The notes under the pieces: model-generated
What the model was told of the DNA's origin: nothing
What the model saw: the letters and a program-made list of their open reading frames with translations, nothing else
The model's database searches: none
Shown here: positions 10,703 through 23,935 of the stretch, one piece after another
Layout of the letters: the number at the start of each line of letters is the position of its first letter
Numbering within the stretch: position 1 is the first letter of the stretch
DNA from: Neocallimastix lanati (nom. inval.)
Lineage: Eukaryota > Neocallimastigomycota > Neocallimastigomycetes > Neocallimastigales > Neocallimastigaceae
NCBI GenBank assembly: GCA_016946835.1
Contig: JACVTC010000037.1
Span: 724,501 to 788,500, forward strand
Direction: 5' to 3'
DNA: 64,000 bases
Translations under genes and position numbers: made by a program

Positions 10703-12904
10703 TTAAAGAGTTTCATGAAAAGTTCTTGCAATGACTTCTCTTTGTTGACTTGGTGATAAACGAATAAAATGAACTGCATATCCTGAAACACGAATAGTTA
10801 AATTTGGATAATTTTCAGGATGAATCATGGCATCTTCTAATGTTTCACGAACTAATACATTCACATTTAAATGGAATCCTCCTTGTGAAAAGTATCCATC
10901 TAATAATCCAGTAAGATTACAAACTCGTTCATTATCAAGTTTACCAAATACACTTGGAACAATCGTGAAAGTATTAGAAATTCCATCTTTACAATATTCA
11001 TATTCAACTTTACTAACTGAATTAAGAGAAGCAACTGCTCCATTAGTTTCACGTCCATGCATTGGATTACATCCTGGTGCAAATGCCTCTCCTGCTTTAC
11101 GTCCATCCGGTGTAGATCCTGTTTTCTTTCCATAAACAACATTAGAAGTAATTGTTAAAATAGATAAAGTATGTTCTGCTCCTCTATATGCGGGATATTT
11201 CTTTAATTTGGAAAGGAAAATTTTTGGAATTTCAATTGCAAAACGATCAACACGATCATCATCATTTCCAAATTTTGGGAATTCTCCTTCAATTTTGAAA
11301 TCGGTTGTTAAATTGGTTTCAGGATTACGGATTGGGAAAACTTTAGCATATTTAATGGCAGAGAAAGAATCAACAATAACTGAAAAACCAGCAATTCCAA
11401 ATGCCATATAACGATGAACATTGGTATCATGAAGTGCCATTTGAATGGCTTCATAACAATATTTATCATGAGAATAATGAATAACATTCATGGTATTAAC
11501 ATAGAGACAAGCAATCCAATCCATGGCTTTATCATATATTTCCCATGCTGATTCGAAATTAACGGATCCATCTTCATTTAATTGAATATCTCCAAAATCT
11601 GGTCCAACTTGTTTTTCAGTTCTTTCATCGTATCCATGATTGAAAGCATAAAGTAAAAGTTTAGCTAAATTACAACGAGCTCCAAAGAATTGCATATCTT
11701 TTCCAATTCTCATTTGAGAAACACAACAAGCAATAGCATAATCATCTCCAAACATGGTATTCATAAGATTATCATTTTCATATTGAATAGAAGAAGTATC
11801 AATTGATATTTTATTACAGAAATTCTTGAATCCAAGTGGGAGCTTATTATTCCAAAGAACTGTAATATTTGGTTCTGGAGCAGCACCAAGAGTTCTAAGA
11901 GTGTTAACAATACGATAAGAAGTTTTAGTAACTAAAGGTCTTCCATCATTATTCATTCCTCCAACAACCATTGTAACCCATGTTGGATCTCCAGCAAATA
12001 ATTCATTATATTCTGGAGTACGTAAATGACGAACTAATCTAAGTTTAATAATTAATTGATCAATTAAATCTTGAGCATCAGCTTCAGTTAAAATTCCATT
12101 TTTCATATCATTTTCAATATAGACATCAAAGAAACAATCAACACGACCGAAAGACATAGCAGCTCCATCTTGATCTTTAACACTAGCAAGATAGCCAAAA
12201 TAAGTCCATTGAATGGCTTCTTTAGCATTTGTAGCTGGTTTAGAAATATCATATCCATATCTTTGAGCAAATGCTTTTAATTCATTAAGAGCTTTGATTT
12301 GTTCAGCAAGTTCTTCTCTTACACTCATGTTTTCTTCAGTCATGGTGATTCCAAGAGATAGTTTATCTTGTATCTTCCATTCAATTAATTGATCAACGCC
12401 ATATAAAGCAATACGTCTGTAATCACCAATAATTCTTCCACGACCATAACCATCAGGTAAACCTGTAAGAATTGCATTTGTTCTTGCTTTTCTCATTTCT
12501 GGAGTATAGAGATCGAAGACACAATCATTATGGGTTTTACGATATTTGAAAATTTCTTCAACTTCAGGATCGAGTGAACGATTGTAAGCCTTTAAAGCAT
12601 TCTTAACAACACGAACACCACCGAATGGTTTAATAGAACGCTTAAGAGGAGCATCAGTTTGTAAACCAACGATATCTTCATTTTCTTTGATAATATAACC
12701 AGGTTCATGAGCATTAACAGTAGAAATTGTTTTATTATCCACATCAAGACAGCCATTACTTTTAATTTCTTCAACTCGAAGTTCACAACATTTCTTCCAA
12801 ACTTCTTTAGTTTTTATAGAAGCTTCAGTAACTAAGAAAGAAGCATCACCTTCATAAGGAGTATAATTTTCTTTAATCCACTTTGCAGTATCAATAACTT
12901 TCAT
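10703..12904 (-). CDS. pfl: Pyruvate formate-lyase, copy 1
   Basis: Glycyl-radical enzyme that converts pyruvate and CoA to formate and acetyl-CoA, central to mixed-acid fermentation. The 733 residues carry the adjacent catalytic cysteines (C393-C394 in IACCVSQM) and the C-terminal radical loop RVSGYAV with Gly708. Length is close to the roughly 750-760 of bacterial enzymes. It is a single exon. The start is the only ATG that gives the conserved N-terminus, and it is preceded by a poly-A leader on the coding strand. No clear hydrogenosomal presequence is visible, so cytosol or hydrogenosome cannot be decided. It needs a radical-SAM activase, which is not in this window. It differs from copy 2 at three residues (30, 648, 653). 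The bacterial affinity of fungal PFL suggests ancient transfer. Confidence 0.97.
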   Translation of the reverse strand: MKVIDTAKWIKENYTPYEGDASFLVTEASIKTKEVWKKCCELRVEEIKSNGCLDVDNKTISTVNAHEPGYIIKENEDIVGLQTDAPLKRSIKPFGGVRVVKNALKAYNRSLDPEVEEIFKYRKTHNDCVFDLYTPEMRKARTNAILTGLPDGYGRGRIIGDYRRIALYGVDQLIEWKIQDKLSLGITMTEENMSVREELAEQIKALNELKAFAQRYGYDISKPATNAKEAIQWTYFGYLASVKDQDGAAMSFGRVDCFFDVYIENDMKNGILTEADAQDLIDQLIIKLRLVRHLRTPEYNELFAGDPTWVTMVVGGMNNDGRPLVTKTSYRIVNTLRTLGAAPEPNITVLWNNKLPLGFKNFCNKISIDTSSIQYENDNLMNTMFGDDYAIACCVSQMRIGKDMQFFGARCNLAKLLLYAFNHGYDERTEKQVGPDFGDIQLNEDGSVNFESAWEIYDKAMDWIACLYVNTMNVIHYSHDKYCYEAIQMALHDTNVHRYMAFGIAGFSVIVDSFSAIKYAKVFPIRNPETNLTTDFKIEGEFPKFGNDDDRVDRFAIEIPKIFLSKLKKYPAYRGAEHTLSILTITSNVVYGKKTGSTPDGRKAGEAFAPGCNPMHGRETNGAVASLNSVSKVEYEYCKDGISNTFTIVPSVFGKLDNERVCNLTGLLDGYFSQGGFHLNVNVLVRETLEDAMIHPENYPNLTIRVSGYAVHFIRLSPSQQREVIARTFHETL

Positions 12905-13297
12905 CTTGATTTTTTTTTTTTTTTTTTTTATTTATTTTAATTTTAAACTTTGAAATATTTTTTATATATTATTTTTATTTATTTATATATATTTTTTTGA
13001 TAAAAATAATTATTAAATTTATTGATTTAAATTTATAATATTTGCTTAATATAATTTTTTTTTATTTAATAATATTGTGTTGGTATATTTTTATTTCTTC
13101 TTAAAAGAAAAGAAATTTAAAATGTAATAATGAAATTTTATATATATTAACTTTTAATTTATTCTTATGCTATTAAGAAATTTATATAAAATTTTTTTTG
13201 AAAAAAATTTGATATTTATATTTTTTTTTTTTTTATTAATAAACTTTATTTTATATAATTCTATTTTATAGGTATTTTATCCATCCAAGATTAAAGA

Positions 13298-13337
13298 AAA
13301 TTTTCGTAATTATTTACGTTTTTAATTACGAAAATTT
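13298..13337. promoter_or_regulatory. 15-bp perfect hairpin upstream of pfl copy 1
   Basis: AAATTTTCGTAATTA (13298-13312) and its exact reverse complement (13323-13337) flank a 10-base loop, about 390 bp upstream of the copy 1 start. It contains two CG-bearing half-sites in otherwise pure A/T sequence, so it may be a protein-binding palindrome. A closely similar copy lies upstream of copy 2 (about 15005-15045). A regulatory role is inference only. Confidence 0.35.
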
Positions 13338-13660
13338 ATTATTATTAATTTTATAGTAATTATTCACTAAATCTATTAAAAATTAATATCTATAAATATA
13401 TTTTATTAAATTATAATATATAAAATTTATATTAAAATTTAGGATTCAATAATTAATAATTTTATTTATTTTCTTATAATTTATAATTTTTTTTTAATAT
13501 AATTTTTTTTTAATATATTTATTTTATAATATAAACAATTATTATTAATAAAAATAAACCGAAAAATTTTCATAAATATTAATAATCTATTAAAGTCTAT
13601 TTATTATTAATATAAAAATAAACATAAATTGGAAAAATAATATTAATATTATAATATAAT

Positions 13661-14640
13661 AAATAAAAATGGAATAATAATTTATAAAGGATTAATAATA
13701 TTTTGTTTTTAAATATTTAATAATAGATTATTAATTAATAAACTTAAGAATAATAATCAATATATAAAAAAATACAATATATTATTATTAATGAAATAAT
13801 GATTTAATATAATTTATTTCAATATTTCTTTTATTTTTTTTTTTTTTTATTTTTTATTTTTTTTTTAAATGTCCAAAAAAACTTTATTTTTATATTTTAA
13901 AATAAATATTAACTTTTTTTTTTTTTTTTTAATTATTCATTGCTTAACATTAATTTTTAATAATAAAAAAAATTATAATCAATACACTAATGTTTAAATA
14001 ACATATTACTATCTAAGCAATTATTTATATAATATTAATTTAATTATTAAAATTTACAATAATATGTTATGAATAATTCAATATTATATTTAAAATTATA
14101 ATTAAATATAATATTGAATTTATATTTTTAAGATTATAATTAAAAAAATAAAAATAAAAATAAAAAAATAAAGGAAATCCTTGAACATAATTAATTTTAT
14201 TTAAAATAAAATAATATAAATATTTAATATAAAAAAATTATTATAAATTATTTTTTTAAAAAAGATAATAACCAAAATTGAACTTACTCTTCGAATATAA
14301 TAAAAAGACTTTGACATAAATAATAATTACTTTTTTTAATACAAGGGATTATCATAAATAAAGTTTATATTAAAATTCTTCCTTGAGAAAGATTAGTAAA
14401 AATAATATATCTAATCTTGTAGATGCTGCATATTTATAATATTTTATTAGATATTTTTTGTAATATGAGTACAATTAAAATCATTATTCTATAAAATTAT
14501 CAATAATCTTTATTATAATATTTCTTCTTTTTACTTATTTATTTATATTATATCAATTAATTTCAAATAATAAAATAACTATCATGTTTTTATAGTATTA
14601 CAAAAATTATAAGTATTATTAGATAACTATTTTTTTAATT

Positions 14641-14688
<48 letters not shown>

Positions 14689-14699
14689 ATTAAAGTTTT
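13661..14699. other. Centre of the pfl palindrome, candidate divergent promoter region
   Basis: About 1 kb of A/T-rich DNA separates the two inverted arms and lies between the two divergently transcribed pfl genes. No gene is seen. It includes a 43-nt poly-A (about 14643-14685). Sequences shared by both promoters lie in the arms rather than here. Confidence 0.5.
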
Positions 14700-15004
14700 T
14701 TTTTAATAGATATATAACATTTTTTAATTTAATTTTATATTTATAATGAATTAACTTTTGATGGATTATTAATATTTATGAAATTTTTTCGGTTTACTTC
14801 CATAAATTATAATAGTTTTACAAAAAAAATAATAATTTCGTTTATATTATAAAATAAATATATTAAAAAACTATTTTCGTTTAGATTATTTATTAAAATT
14901 TTAAAAAAAAAAATTTATATATTATAATTTAATAAAATATATTTATAGATATTAATTTTTAATAGATTTAGTGAATAATTACTATAAAATTAATAATAAT
15001 AAAA

Positions 15005-15045
15005 TTTCGTAATTAAAAACGTAAATAATTACGAAAATTTTCTTT
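15005..15045. promoter_or_regulatory. Hairpin upstream of pfl copy 2
   Basis: Mirror counterpart of 13298-13337: inverted sequences around TTTCGTAATTA and TAATTACGAAAA, about 390 bp upstream of the copy 2 start. One arm has lost an A/T base relative to copy 1, so the stem is slightly shorter. Function is unknown. Confidence 0.35.
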
Positions 15046-15431
15046 AATCTTGGATGGATAAAATACCTATAAAATAGAATTATATAAAATAAAGTTTATT
15101 AATAAAAAAAAAAAAAAAATATAAATATCAAATTTTTTTCAAAAAAAATTTTATATAAATTTCTTAATAGCATAAGAATAAATTAAAAGTTAATATATAT
15201 AAAATTTCATTATTACATTTTAAATTTCTTTTCTTTTAAGAAGAAATAAAAATATACCAACACAATATTATTAAATAAAAAAAATTATATTAAATAAATA
15301 TTATAAATTTAAATCAATAAATTTAATAATTATTACTATTTAAATAATATATATATAAATAAAAATAATATATAAAAAATATTTCAAAGTTTAAAATTAA
15401 AATAAATAAATAAAAAAAAAAAAAAATCAAG

Positions 15432-17633
15432 ATGAAAGTAATTGATACTGCAAAGTGGATTAAAGAAAATTATACTCCTTATGAAGGTGATGCTTCTTTC
15501 TTAGTTACTGAAGCTTCTAAAAAAACTAAAGAAGTTTGGAAGAAATGTTGTGAACTTCGAGTTGAAGAAATTAAAAGTAATGGCTGTCTTGATGTGGATA
15601 ATAAAACAATTTCTACTGTTAATGCTCATGAACCTGGTTATATTATCAAAGAAAATGAAGATATCGTTGGTTTACAAACTGATGCTCCTCTTAAGCGTTC
15701 TATTAAACCATTCGGTGGTGTTCGTGTTGTTAAGAATGCTTTAAAGGCTTACAATCGTTCACTCGATCCTGAAGTTGAAGAAATTTTCAAATATCGTAAA
15801 ACCCATAATGATTGTGTCTTCGATCTCTATACTCCAGAAATGAGAAAAGCAAGAACAAATGCAATTCTTACAGGTTTACCTGATGGTTATGGTCGTGGAA
15901 GAATTATTGGTGATTACAGACGTATTGCTTTATATGGCGTTGATCAATTAATTGAATGGAAGATACAAGATAAACTATCTCTTGGAATCACCATGACTGA
16001 AGAAAACATGAGTGTAAGAGAAGAACTTGCTGAACAAATCAAAGCTCTTAATGAATTAAAAGCATTTGCTCAAAGATATGGATATGATATTTCTAAACCA
16101 GCTACAAATGCTAAAGAAGCCATTCAATGGACTTATTTTGGCTATCTTGCTAGTGTTAAAGATCAAGATGGAGCTGCTATGTCTTTCGGTCGTGTTGATT
16201 GTTTCTTTGATGTCTATATTGAAAATGATATGAAAAATGGAATTTTAACTGAAGCTGATGCTCAAGATTTAATTGATCAATTAATTATTAAACTTAGATT
16301 AGTTCGTCATTTACGTACTCCAGAATATAATGAATTATTTGCTGGAGATCCAACATGGGTTACAATGGTTGTTGGAGGAATGAATAATGATGGAAGACCT
16401 TTAGTTACTAAAACTTCTTATCGTATTGTTAACACTCTTAGAACTCTTGGTGCTGCTCCAGAACCAAATATTACAGTTCTTTGGAATAATAAGCTCCCAC
16501 TTGGATTCAAGAATTTCTGTAATAAAATATCAATTGATACTTCTTCTATTCAATATGAAAATGATAATCTTATGAATACCATGTTTGGAGATGATTATGC
16601 TATTGCTTGTTGTGTTTCTCAAATGAGAATTGGAAAAGATATGCAATTCTTTGGAGCTCGTTGTAATTTAGCTAAACTTTTACTTTATGCTTTCAATCAT
16701 GGATACGATGAAAGAACTGAAAAACAAGTTGGACCAGATTTTGGAGATATTCAATTAAATGAAGATGGATCCGTTAATTTCGAATCAGCATGGGAAATAT
16801 ATGATAAAGCCATGGATTGGATTGCTTGTCTCTATGTTAATACTATGAATGTTATTCATTATTCTCATGATAAATATTGTTATGAAGCCATTCAAATGGC
16901 ACTTCATGATACCAATGTTCATCGTTATATGGCATTTGGAATTGCCGGTTTTTCAGTTATTGTTGATTCTTTCTCTGCCATTAAATATGCTAAAGTTTTC
17001 CCAATCCGTAATCCTGAAACCAATTTAACAACCGATTTCAAAATTGAAGGAGAATTCCCAAAATTTGGAAATGATGATGATCGTGTTGATCGTTTTGCAA
17101 TTGAAATTCCAAAAATTTTCCTTTCCAAATTAAAGAAATATCCAGCATATAGAGGAGCAGAACATACTTTATCTATTTTAACAATTACTTCTAATGTTGT
17201 TTATGGAAAGAAAACAGGATCTACACCGGATGGACGTAAAGCAGGAGAGGCATTTGCACCAGGATGTAATCCAATGCATGGACGTGAAACTAATGGAGCA
17301 GTTGCTTCTCTTAATTCAGTTAGTAAAGTTGAATATGAATATTGTAAAGATGGAATTTCTAATACTTTCACGTTTGTTCCAAGTGTATTAGGTAAACTTG
17401 ATAATGAACGAGTTTGTAATCTTACTGGATTATTAGATGGATACTTTTCACAAGGAGGATTCCATTTAAATGTGAATGTATTAGTTCGTGAAACATTAGA
17501 AGATGCCATGATTCATCCTGAAAATTATCCAAATTTAACTATTCGTGTTTCAGGATATGCAGTTCATTTTATTCGTTTATCACCAAGTCAACAAAGAGAA
17601 GTCATTGCAAGAACTTTTCATGAAACTCTTTAA
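15432..17633 (+). CDS. pfl: Pyruvate formate-lyase, copy 2
   Basis: Same enzyme as copy 1: 733 residues, catalytic C393-C394, radical Gly708, single exon. Compared with copy 1 it has Lys30 for Ile, Phe648 for Ile and Leu653 for Phe. None of these is at a catalytic position, although 648 and 653 lie in the C-terminal part of the barrel. Coding DNA that I sampled is identical elsewhere, so the copies are either a very recent duplication or are kept alike by gene conversion. It is transcribed away from copy 1 across the palindrome centre. Two active copies would raise formate and acetyl-CoA output. Confidence 0.97.
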   Translation: MKVIDTAKWIKENYTPYEGDASFLVTEASKKTKEVWKKCCELRVEEIKSNGCLDVDNKTISTVNAHEPGYIIKENEDIVGLQTDAPLKRSIKPFGGVRVVKNALKAYNRSLDPEVEEIFKYRKTHNDCVFDLYTPEMRKARTNAILTGLPDGYGRGRIIGDYRRIALYGVDQLIEWKIQDKLSLGITMTEENMSVREELAEQIKALNELKAFAQRYGYDISKPATNAKEAIQWTYFGYLASVKDQDGAAMSFGRVDCFFDVYIENDMKNGILTEADAQDLIDQLIIKLRLVRHLRTPEYNELFAGDPTWVTMVVGGMNNDGRPLVTKTSYRIVNTLRTLGAAPEPNITVLWNNKLPLGFKNFCNKISIDTSSIQYENDNLMNTMFGDDYAIACCVSQMRIGKDMQFFGARCNLAKLLLYAFNHGYDERTEKQVGPDFGDIQLNEDGSVNFESAWEIYDKAMDWIACLYVNTMNVIHYSHDKYCYEAIQMALHDTNVHRYMAFGIAGFSVIVDSFSAIKYAKVFPIRNPETNLTTDFKIEGEFPKFGNDDDRVDRFAIEIPKIFLSKLKKYPAYRGAEHTLSILTITSNVVYGKKTGSTPDGRKAGEAFAPGCNPMHGRETNGAVASLNSVSKVEYEYCKDGISNTFTFVPSVLGKLDNERVCNLTGLLDGYFSQGGFHLNVNVLVRETLEDAMIHPENYPNLTIRVSGYAVHFIRLSPSQQREVIARTFHETL

Positions 17634-17905
17634 ATAAAATATTAATAATATTATATTTTAAATGTTATAAATAAAAAAAAATGAAATATCTATATATCTA
17701 TATAAATTAAATTATACCATTATTATATTATTATAATACATTAATAAAATAGGAATATGTTAAACATTAATTAAATATATTATTATATTATTATAGTTAT
17801 GTAAATAAATGCAAATATTAATTTTACTTTATAAATTTTTTTTTTAATATAAATTACTATCATCTATCAAATTCAATATAATTATAATAAAATTAATAAA
17901 TAAAT

Positions 17906-18313
17906 TGAAAAATAAATTACAATATATGTACTTTATTTTATTACATTTTAAAATATTATAATAATTTCATTAAAAATATCTTTTTTTATATAATATATAT
18001 AATTCTAAAATTTAATATCAATAAAATTTATTTAATATTAATTTTTTTTTCTTTTATAAATATAGAAGATATATATATATATACATATATATATATATTT
18101 TTTTTATTAAAAATTTTGTATTAATTTATAAATCCTATTTGTAAATTACTATTAAATATTAATTAGCAACTCAATTAATTACCTCATATTTTCTATAAAA
18201 TAATTAAGAATATTATATATATAATTTTAAAAAAAAAATCATTTTATATAAATTTATATATATGTTCACGATTAATATAAAAAATCATTTTTTTTAATAT
18301 GATTTTAATAATT

Positions 18314-18347
<34 letters not shown>

Positions 18348-18515
18348 TTTTTTTGCTGTTTCTTTAGTACATCCATAATAAAAAAGAATGAATAACCATA
18401 TAAATTTACTATTAAATTTTTTTTTTTTTTTGTATTTGTACAAAAGTCAAAATTTTTCTTTACTATTTTTTAAAGATAAATTTATAAGAAATTATTATTT
18501 TTTGGTTTATTAGCA

Positions 18516-18562
<47 letters not shown>

Positions 18563-18663
18563 ATAATAATAAATATTAACAATAATAAAAAATAATTATT
18601 ATTATTAAATAAATAATAACTAAAATTAAACTTACTATTATTATATTATTGCCATATTATTAC

Positions 18664-18718
<55 letters not shown>

Positions 18719-18970
18719 TAAAAATTTATTTTTACATTTATTTTTTCTTAATTCATATTTACACAGTAAAACATTTTTTTTTAAAAGTAATGTATTTAAT
18801 AAAAATTTATAGGTATAAAAATATTATCGCTATTAAATATTAGAATATTTTATTATATTAAAAATACTTTTTAAAATGTTTTGAAAATATGAGATAGATT
18901 AACTATTGTTTCATGCTTCTTTTTTTTTTTTTTTTTTTTTTTTATTATTTATTTATTTTTTTAAAGTATT
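17906..18970. other. Spacer between pfl copy 2 and the GH45 gene
   Basis: No gene seen. It holds a 43-nt poly-A (about 18518-18560), a (TTA)n run (about 18658-18718) and a poly-T of about 24 near 18920-18943. The pfl and GH45 genes converge here, so polyadenylation signals of both are expected. Confidence 0.6.
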
Positions 18971-19114
18971 TTAATCACTTTGTTTAGCGTCTTTTCTAAT
19001 ACAGCCGGTAATATCAGTAAGTACTTTTGGACATTCAACTTCAGCGAATTTCATTTTTGGATTATCTTTAATGAATAATTTAATTAAATGTGAATAAATT
19101 AATATCAATATCAA

Positions 19115-19180
<66 letters not shown>

Positions 19181-21832
19181 TATTATTAATTATCATTATT
19201 TTTTGTATTATTGCTATTTAAATATTATACGTATTCAAAATTTATATATTTTTTATTCTGAAAATATTATAATTAAATTTTATTCTTACCAGCTCCTAAT
19301 AACCAGTTGAATCTCCATTTACATCCTTCCTTTAAGGATTCTGGGAAGGATTCACAATCTTCAATACCAGTAATACCACCATATTGTTTACCCCAGCCAT
19401 TTGAACCAGCTGGTAAACCATACATATTAGTACAAGCATCGAAAATACCGACACCACCACCTGGAATCTGAAGATCAAACTAATATAAATAATATTTATT
19501 TAAATATATACATATATACATTAGCCAATTAAATTATTAATTAATTATTAATTATTATTGCTAAAATATATTTAAAGCTGTCATTATATATAAAAATTAT
19601 ATTTTATATAGTAAACATAATTTTTTCTTTTTTTTTTTTATTATGAAGGGATTAACTTACTTGATTAGAACCAACATCAGAACCAGTGTTAGTAACTTGA
19701 ACAACTAATTGTTTACCACGAATTGGTGGATCAGTGAATGTTAAAGCATAACATTTACAACAGGAAACAGATTCACCACCTGGTAAAGCAGCAGCAGCGA
19801 AACCATATGAAAGAGAGTCACTTACAGCCCATGGTTGTTGATTTTCACACATATGAGCAGTACCAACAACATCCTTTTGACAAGCAGATGGAGCTATTAT
19901 TGTTATTAAACAAATTTTTTAGTAAAATATTTTTTAATTTAAATTAATAAATAAATAAACAAGCAAACAATTAAACAAACAAACAAACAATCAAATAAAT
20001 AAATAAAAATAAATATAAAAAATAAAATTTTATTTATTAATCTTATTCTTTATAAACAAATGCACATATATATTAATAATGGTAATAATTTTTTTTTTTT
20101 TTTTTTTTACCTTCTTGATCTTCAATAAGAGTAGTACCATCAACTTTACAGTGTCTTACTGGATGGAAAACATCAGCCTTACCTGGCCATGAACAAGATG
20201 GCTTACAACAATCGTAGTAACGAGTAGTAACACCTTCTTCAGTACCAACTGGATATAATTGTGGACCCCAAGTCTTATTCATAAGTTCGTAACATTCATA
20301 TTCTGGAATTTCACAACCTTTATCAAGAACTGGATCATAACCCCAACGAAAACCAGTATAGTTAGCAGTAACAACACAATTTGGTGGCTTACACCATGGT
20401 CCACCATGAATACCTTTATCAATATCCATTACTGGTCGAATTGGAGCTTTTAAGTTTGGTTCACAATGTGAATAATGCTCATTAATTTCTGTACAAACAG
20501 TACCGGCTTGACAACAATTTGGACCTTTTTTTTTTAATGATTATCATAAAGTAAATAATTATAATAAATAAGTATTATTTCATAATATATATATGTAATA
20601 TTATTTGATTATTATTACAATTATAATATTAATTATAATCATTATTTTTATTAATTTTTATTATTACTATTATTACTATTACTTTTTATTATAATTATTA
20701 TTTTTATTAATTTAGTTATTATCATAATTATAATTATTTTTATTAATTTTTATTATTATTATAATTATTATTATTATTATTATTATTATTATTTGTGTTA
20801 AAAAATAAAATGTTGATTAAATTTTTTTTTATTTATGTTTTTATACCTTCATAACCAATACCACCGCATTGAGCGTAAGCTTTAAGATCTGGACCATGAC
20901 AACATTGACCATATGAAAAGATATCTGGTGGAGTACATTCAATTGGTTCATAGGTTGGAACAGCTTGACCAGCAGTAGTTGGAATAAGGAATTTACCACC
21001 GGTATCAGCAGTAGATGGTCCTGGCTTATTATCTTTTGTTTTGGTAGTTGACTCCTTTGATTTTGGGGTTGTAGTAGTTTTGGTTTTTGTAACAATTGGA
21101 AGTTCTTCCTCCTGAATACCACACCTTGATTTTGAATATTATATATATTATTAATTTTTTATTATTATTATTTTTTTTTTTTTTGATAAATTTTTTTTAA
21201 TAAATTTTTTTTTAATAATTTTTTTTTATATTTTTTAATAATAGTTTATAAGAAAAAATGATATATTAATATGATTTAAGAGAATTAAAAGAAAAAAAAC
21301 TTACCAATCATCATTTAAAACACCCCAATCACCAGAATCATCGGTATAAATTGCAGTTGTACCTGGTTCACAACATGGATAACCTGTAATATAATAAATA
21401 ATAAATAAATAAATAAAATTTAATATTAATTGTTTATTTTGAAAGTTAATACAAGTAATAGAGGAATACTTATATCATCACTATTATTATATAATTACCT
21501 AAAGCTAAAGACCAGCAAGCATCTTCTGAAGCTGAAGATTTTCCACAAGAGTTAGAAATACCGCACCATTCATCATTTTCAACACCCCAATCACCTTTAT
21601 AAATAATATTATTATTTTAGTACATATAGTACATATTATAAATTAATTAATTATTATTTATATTTATATTATTATTTATTTTATTATTAAAGTTGTTATT
21701 AAACTTTTTTTTAAATGAAATATATAATTTTAAAATATTTTAATTTTAATATGATTTTAATTAATAATTTTATTTTACTCGAAAAAAAAAAAAAAAAAAT
21801 TAATTGTAAATTTATAAATTAATTTATTATTG

Positions 21833-21888
<56 letters not shown>

Positions 21889-22115
21889 ACATATTGAATA
21901 TCAAAATACAAAAATATATTTTAATATATTATATTGTTTTTAAATTTTAAAAGAAATTTTCAATAAATAATATTTTTTTTTTTTTTTTTTGCTTATTTTA
22001 TTTTTTTTTATTTATTCAATGAAATTCTGACACATAAATAAGGGATATATTATATGTATTTTATATTATAATATTTTATAATTCATAACATATATATCAT
22101 ATATATGGATATGGA

Positions 22116-22158
<43 letters not shown>

Positions 22159-22308
22159 ATATAAAAATGTACCATCTCCATCAGTAACAACGACGTCACA
22201 ATTAGTTTTACAACATGGGTAACCAAGTGAAGTCGACCAGCAGCTTTGTGCAAAAGCTGAATGACTTAATAAAACTATTGAAGTTAAAATAATAATAGTA
22301 CTCTTCAT
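18971..22308 (-). CDS. Secreted GH45 endoglucanase with two dockerins and a CBM1
   Basis: Cellulosomal endo-1,4-beta-glucanase. Eight exons by eye: 22308-22173, 21594-21499, 21383-21305, 21124-20847, 20524-20111, 19893-19661, 19479-19290, 19065-18971. All introns are GT-AG and the phases agree, giving 506 residues. Order: signal peptide (1-20, ending AFAQ); fungal dockerin/CBM10 modules at 23-58 and 72-107, each with CWS..LGYPCC and DWGV..(D/E)WCGI; Thr/Lys/Ser linker (about 112-165); a CBM1-like cellulose-binding module (about 188-217, [13 protein letters not shown] to HYSHC); GH45 catalytic domain (about 240-500). The signature TTRYYD places the general base at Asp301. FDLQIPGGG places the acid at Asp414 by analogy with Humicola Cel45A. 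Dockerins lie at the N-terminus, whereas I recall C-terminal ones in Piromyces Cel45A. Confidence 0.93.
21835..21887 (-). repeat. 53-nt homopolymer in intron 1 of the GH45 gene
   Basis: Poly-T on the plus strand inside the 578-nt first intron. A second long T run (about 22119-22154) lies nearer the donor. Length is likely variable between strains. Confidence 0.85.
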
Positions 22309-22958
22309 ATTGTTTTTAAAAAAAAAATTTTTATAATTTTTTTTTAATATTTTCTTATTTTATTTTATTTTATTTTTATTTTTATTTTATTTTATTCTAT
22401 AACAAATAATTAAAACTTTCTTTCAAATAAAAATTAAAAATGAATATACAAAAAAAATAATTATTTATTTAATTTTTTCTATTATTTCAAATAATAAATA
22501 TATATATTTTTTTAATTTTTATTGAAAATATTTGTTATTTAAAAAAAAAAAAAACAATTCTTAATTATAAAAAAAAAAAATGTGTCGCTTTTATGGATAT
22601 TTATAATGTTAAAGTAATTTAAAAAATAATAATAAAAATTTTAAGAAATTAATATATATGGAATTAATTTATAAAAAAAAAAAAAAAATTAAATAAAATA
22701 TTATATTTTAATATAATACAATATATATATGCATTAATATTTATTATTTGTCAATATTCATTAAAATTAATTAATATAATGATTATTATATATATTAAAG
22801 AATTTGTATTATTTCATTATTAAATAAAGTTTTGGATAATATAACAATGGATGAATAATTAATGAATGATAAAATTTGGAGATAATTATTTTATAATCAT
22901 AATTGCTCAATTAATATTAATAATTATTATATTAATATGGAATTTTTTTTAATATTCC

Positions 22959-23090
<132 letters not shown>

Positions 23091-23880
23091 ATAATTCGAT
23101 AAATGAATATAAAATAAATAAACGTAAATAATTATGTATAGAATTAAAAAAAAATTTTTTTTATTATATTAAAAAAAATTTAAATATTAAATACAAATTA
23201 AAAGCAAATATTTCTATATTTATTAATATTATCATCATTTTTCATTATATTTTTAATTAATAATAGATTAATCATTGTTAACTTAGACCTGACTAATTTT
23301 TATTATTTATAAAAAAAATAAATAACATAAGAAAAAAGTATAACAATAATAAAATAAAATAAAAAAAAAGTGATTATAAGAGAAATTTAATATGTAAATA
23401 TTATTTTAAATAAAAATAAATAAATAAATAATAATAAAAAAAATAACGGATTTTATAAATAATTAATATATAATTTAATTATCCTTTTATAAAATTGTCT
23501 TATTGTCCTCCATATTAAAGGGGGAGTATTTATATCATTATTATTATTATTATTTTTTAAAAAAAAAAGATATATAGTATACATTTTAATATTAAAACAT
23601 CTTTGATTATTAATTCTTAAAGTTATTTTATTTAAAAAAAAAAAAAAAAACTAAGAATTTAATTTCCTTTATTATCAAATATTTTTTTTTTAAAAGCATT
23701 TTAAGACTATATAAAATGGAACAAAATCGTTTAACAATTTTAAAAAAATTTTTTTTTTGATTTATTAAACTTTTTTATTTTTTTTCCCTTTTTTTTTTGG
23801 TTAAAATCTATAATTTATATTATTATAATTATTACTATAATAGAAATGAATATAAGAGAACTGTAAATTATTATTATCAA

Positions 23881-23935
23881 ATTTCCTTTTTATTTTCCTT
23901 TTATTTTCCTTTTTATTTTCCTTTTTATTTTCCTT
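23881..23935. repeat. Short tandem repeat, unit TTTTATTTTCC
   Basis: About five imperfect copies of a pyrimidine-rich 10-11 bp unit run into poly-T. Confidence 0.8.

Larger units (their letters stand above)
10405..13660 (-). repeat. Left arm of the pfl inverted duplication
   Basis: The arm of about 3.25 kb is the reverse complement of 14700-17905. Homology includes the whole pfl coding region, about 300 bp 3' of it and about 750 bp 5' of it. Flanks carry small indels and substitutions, while the coding part is almost identical. Boundaries were judged by eye and may be off by tens of bases. Confidence 0.85.
14700..17905 (+). repeat. Right arm of the pfl inverted duplication
   Basis: Mirror copy of 10405-13660, with pfl copy 2 inside. 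Alignment to the left arm breaks down near 17905, where the left arm runs into poly-T. Confidence 0.85.

Noticed and set aside
10827-11411. Antisense frames inside pfl copy 1 (and the mirror set at 16925-17509)
   Set aside because: Shadows of the codon usage of the pfl gene; identical in both copies only because the gene is duplicated.
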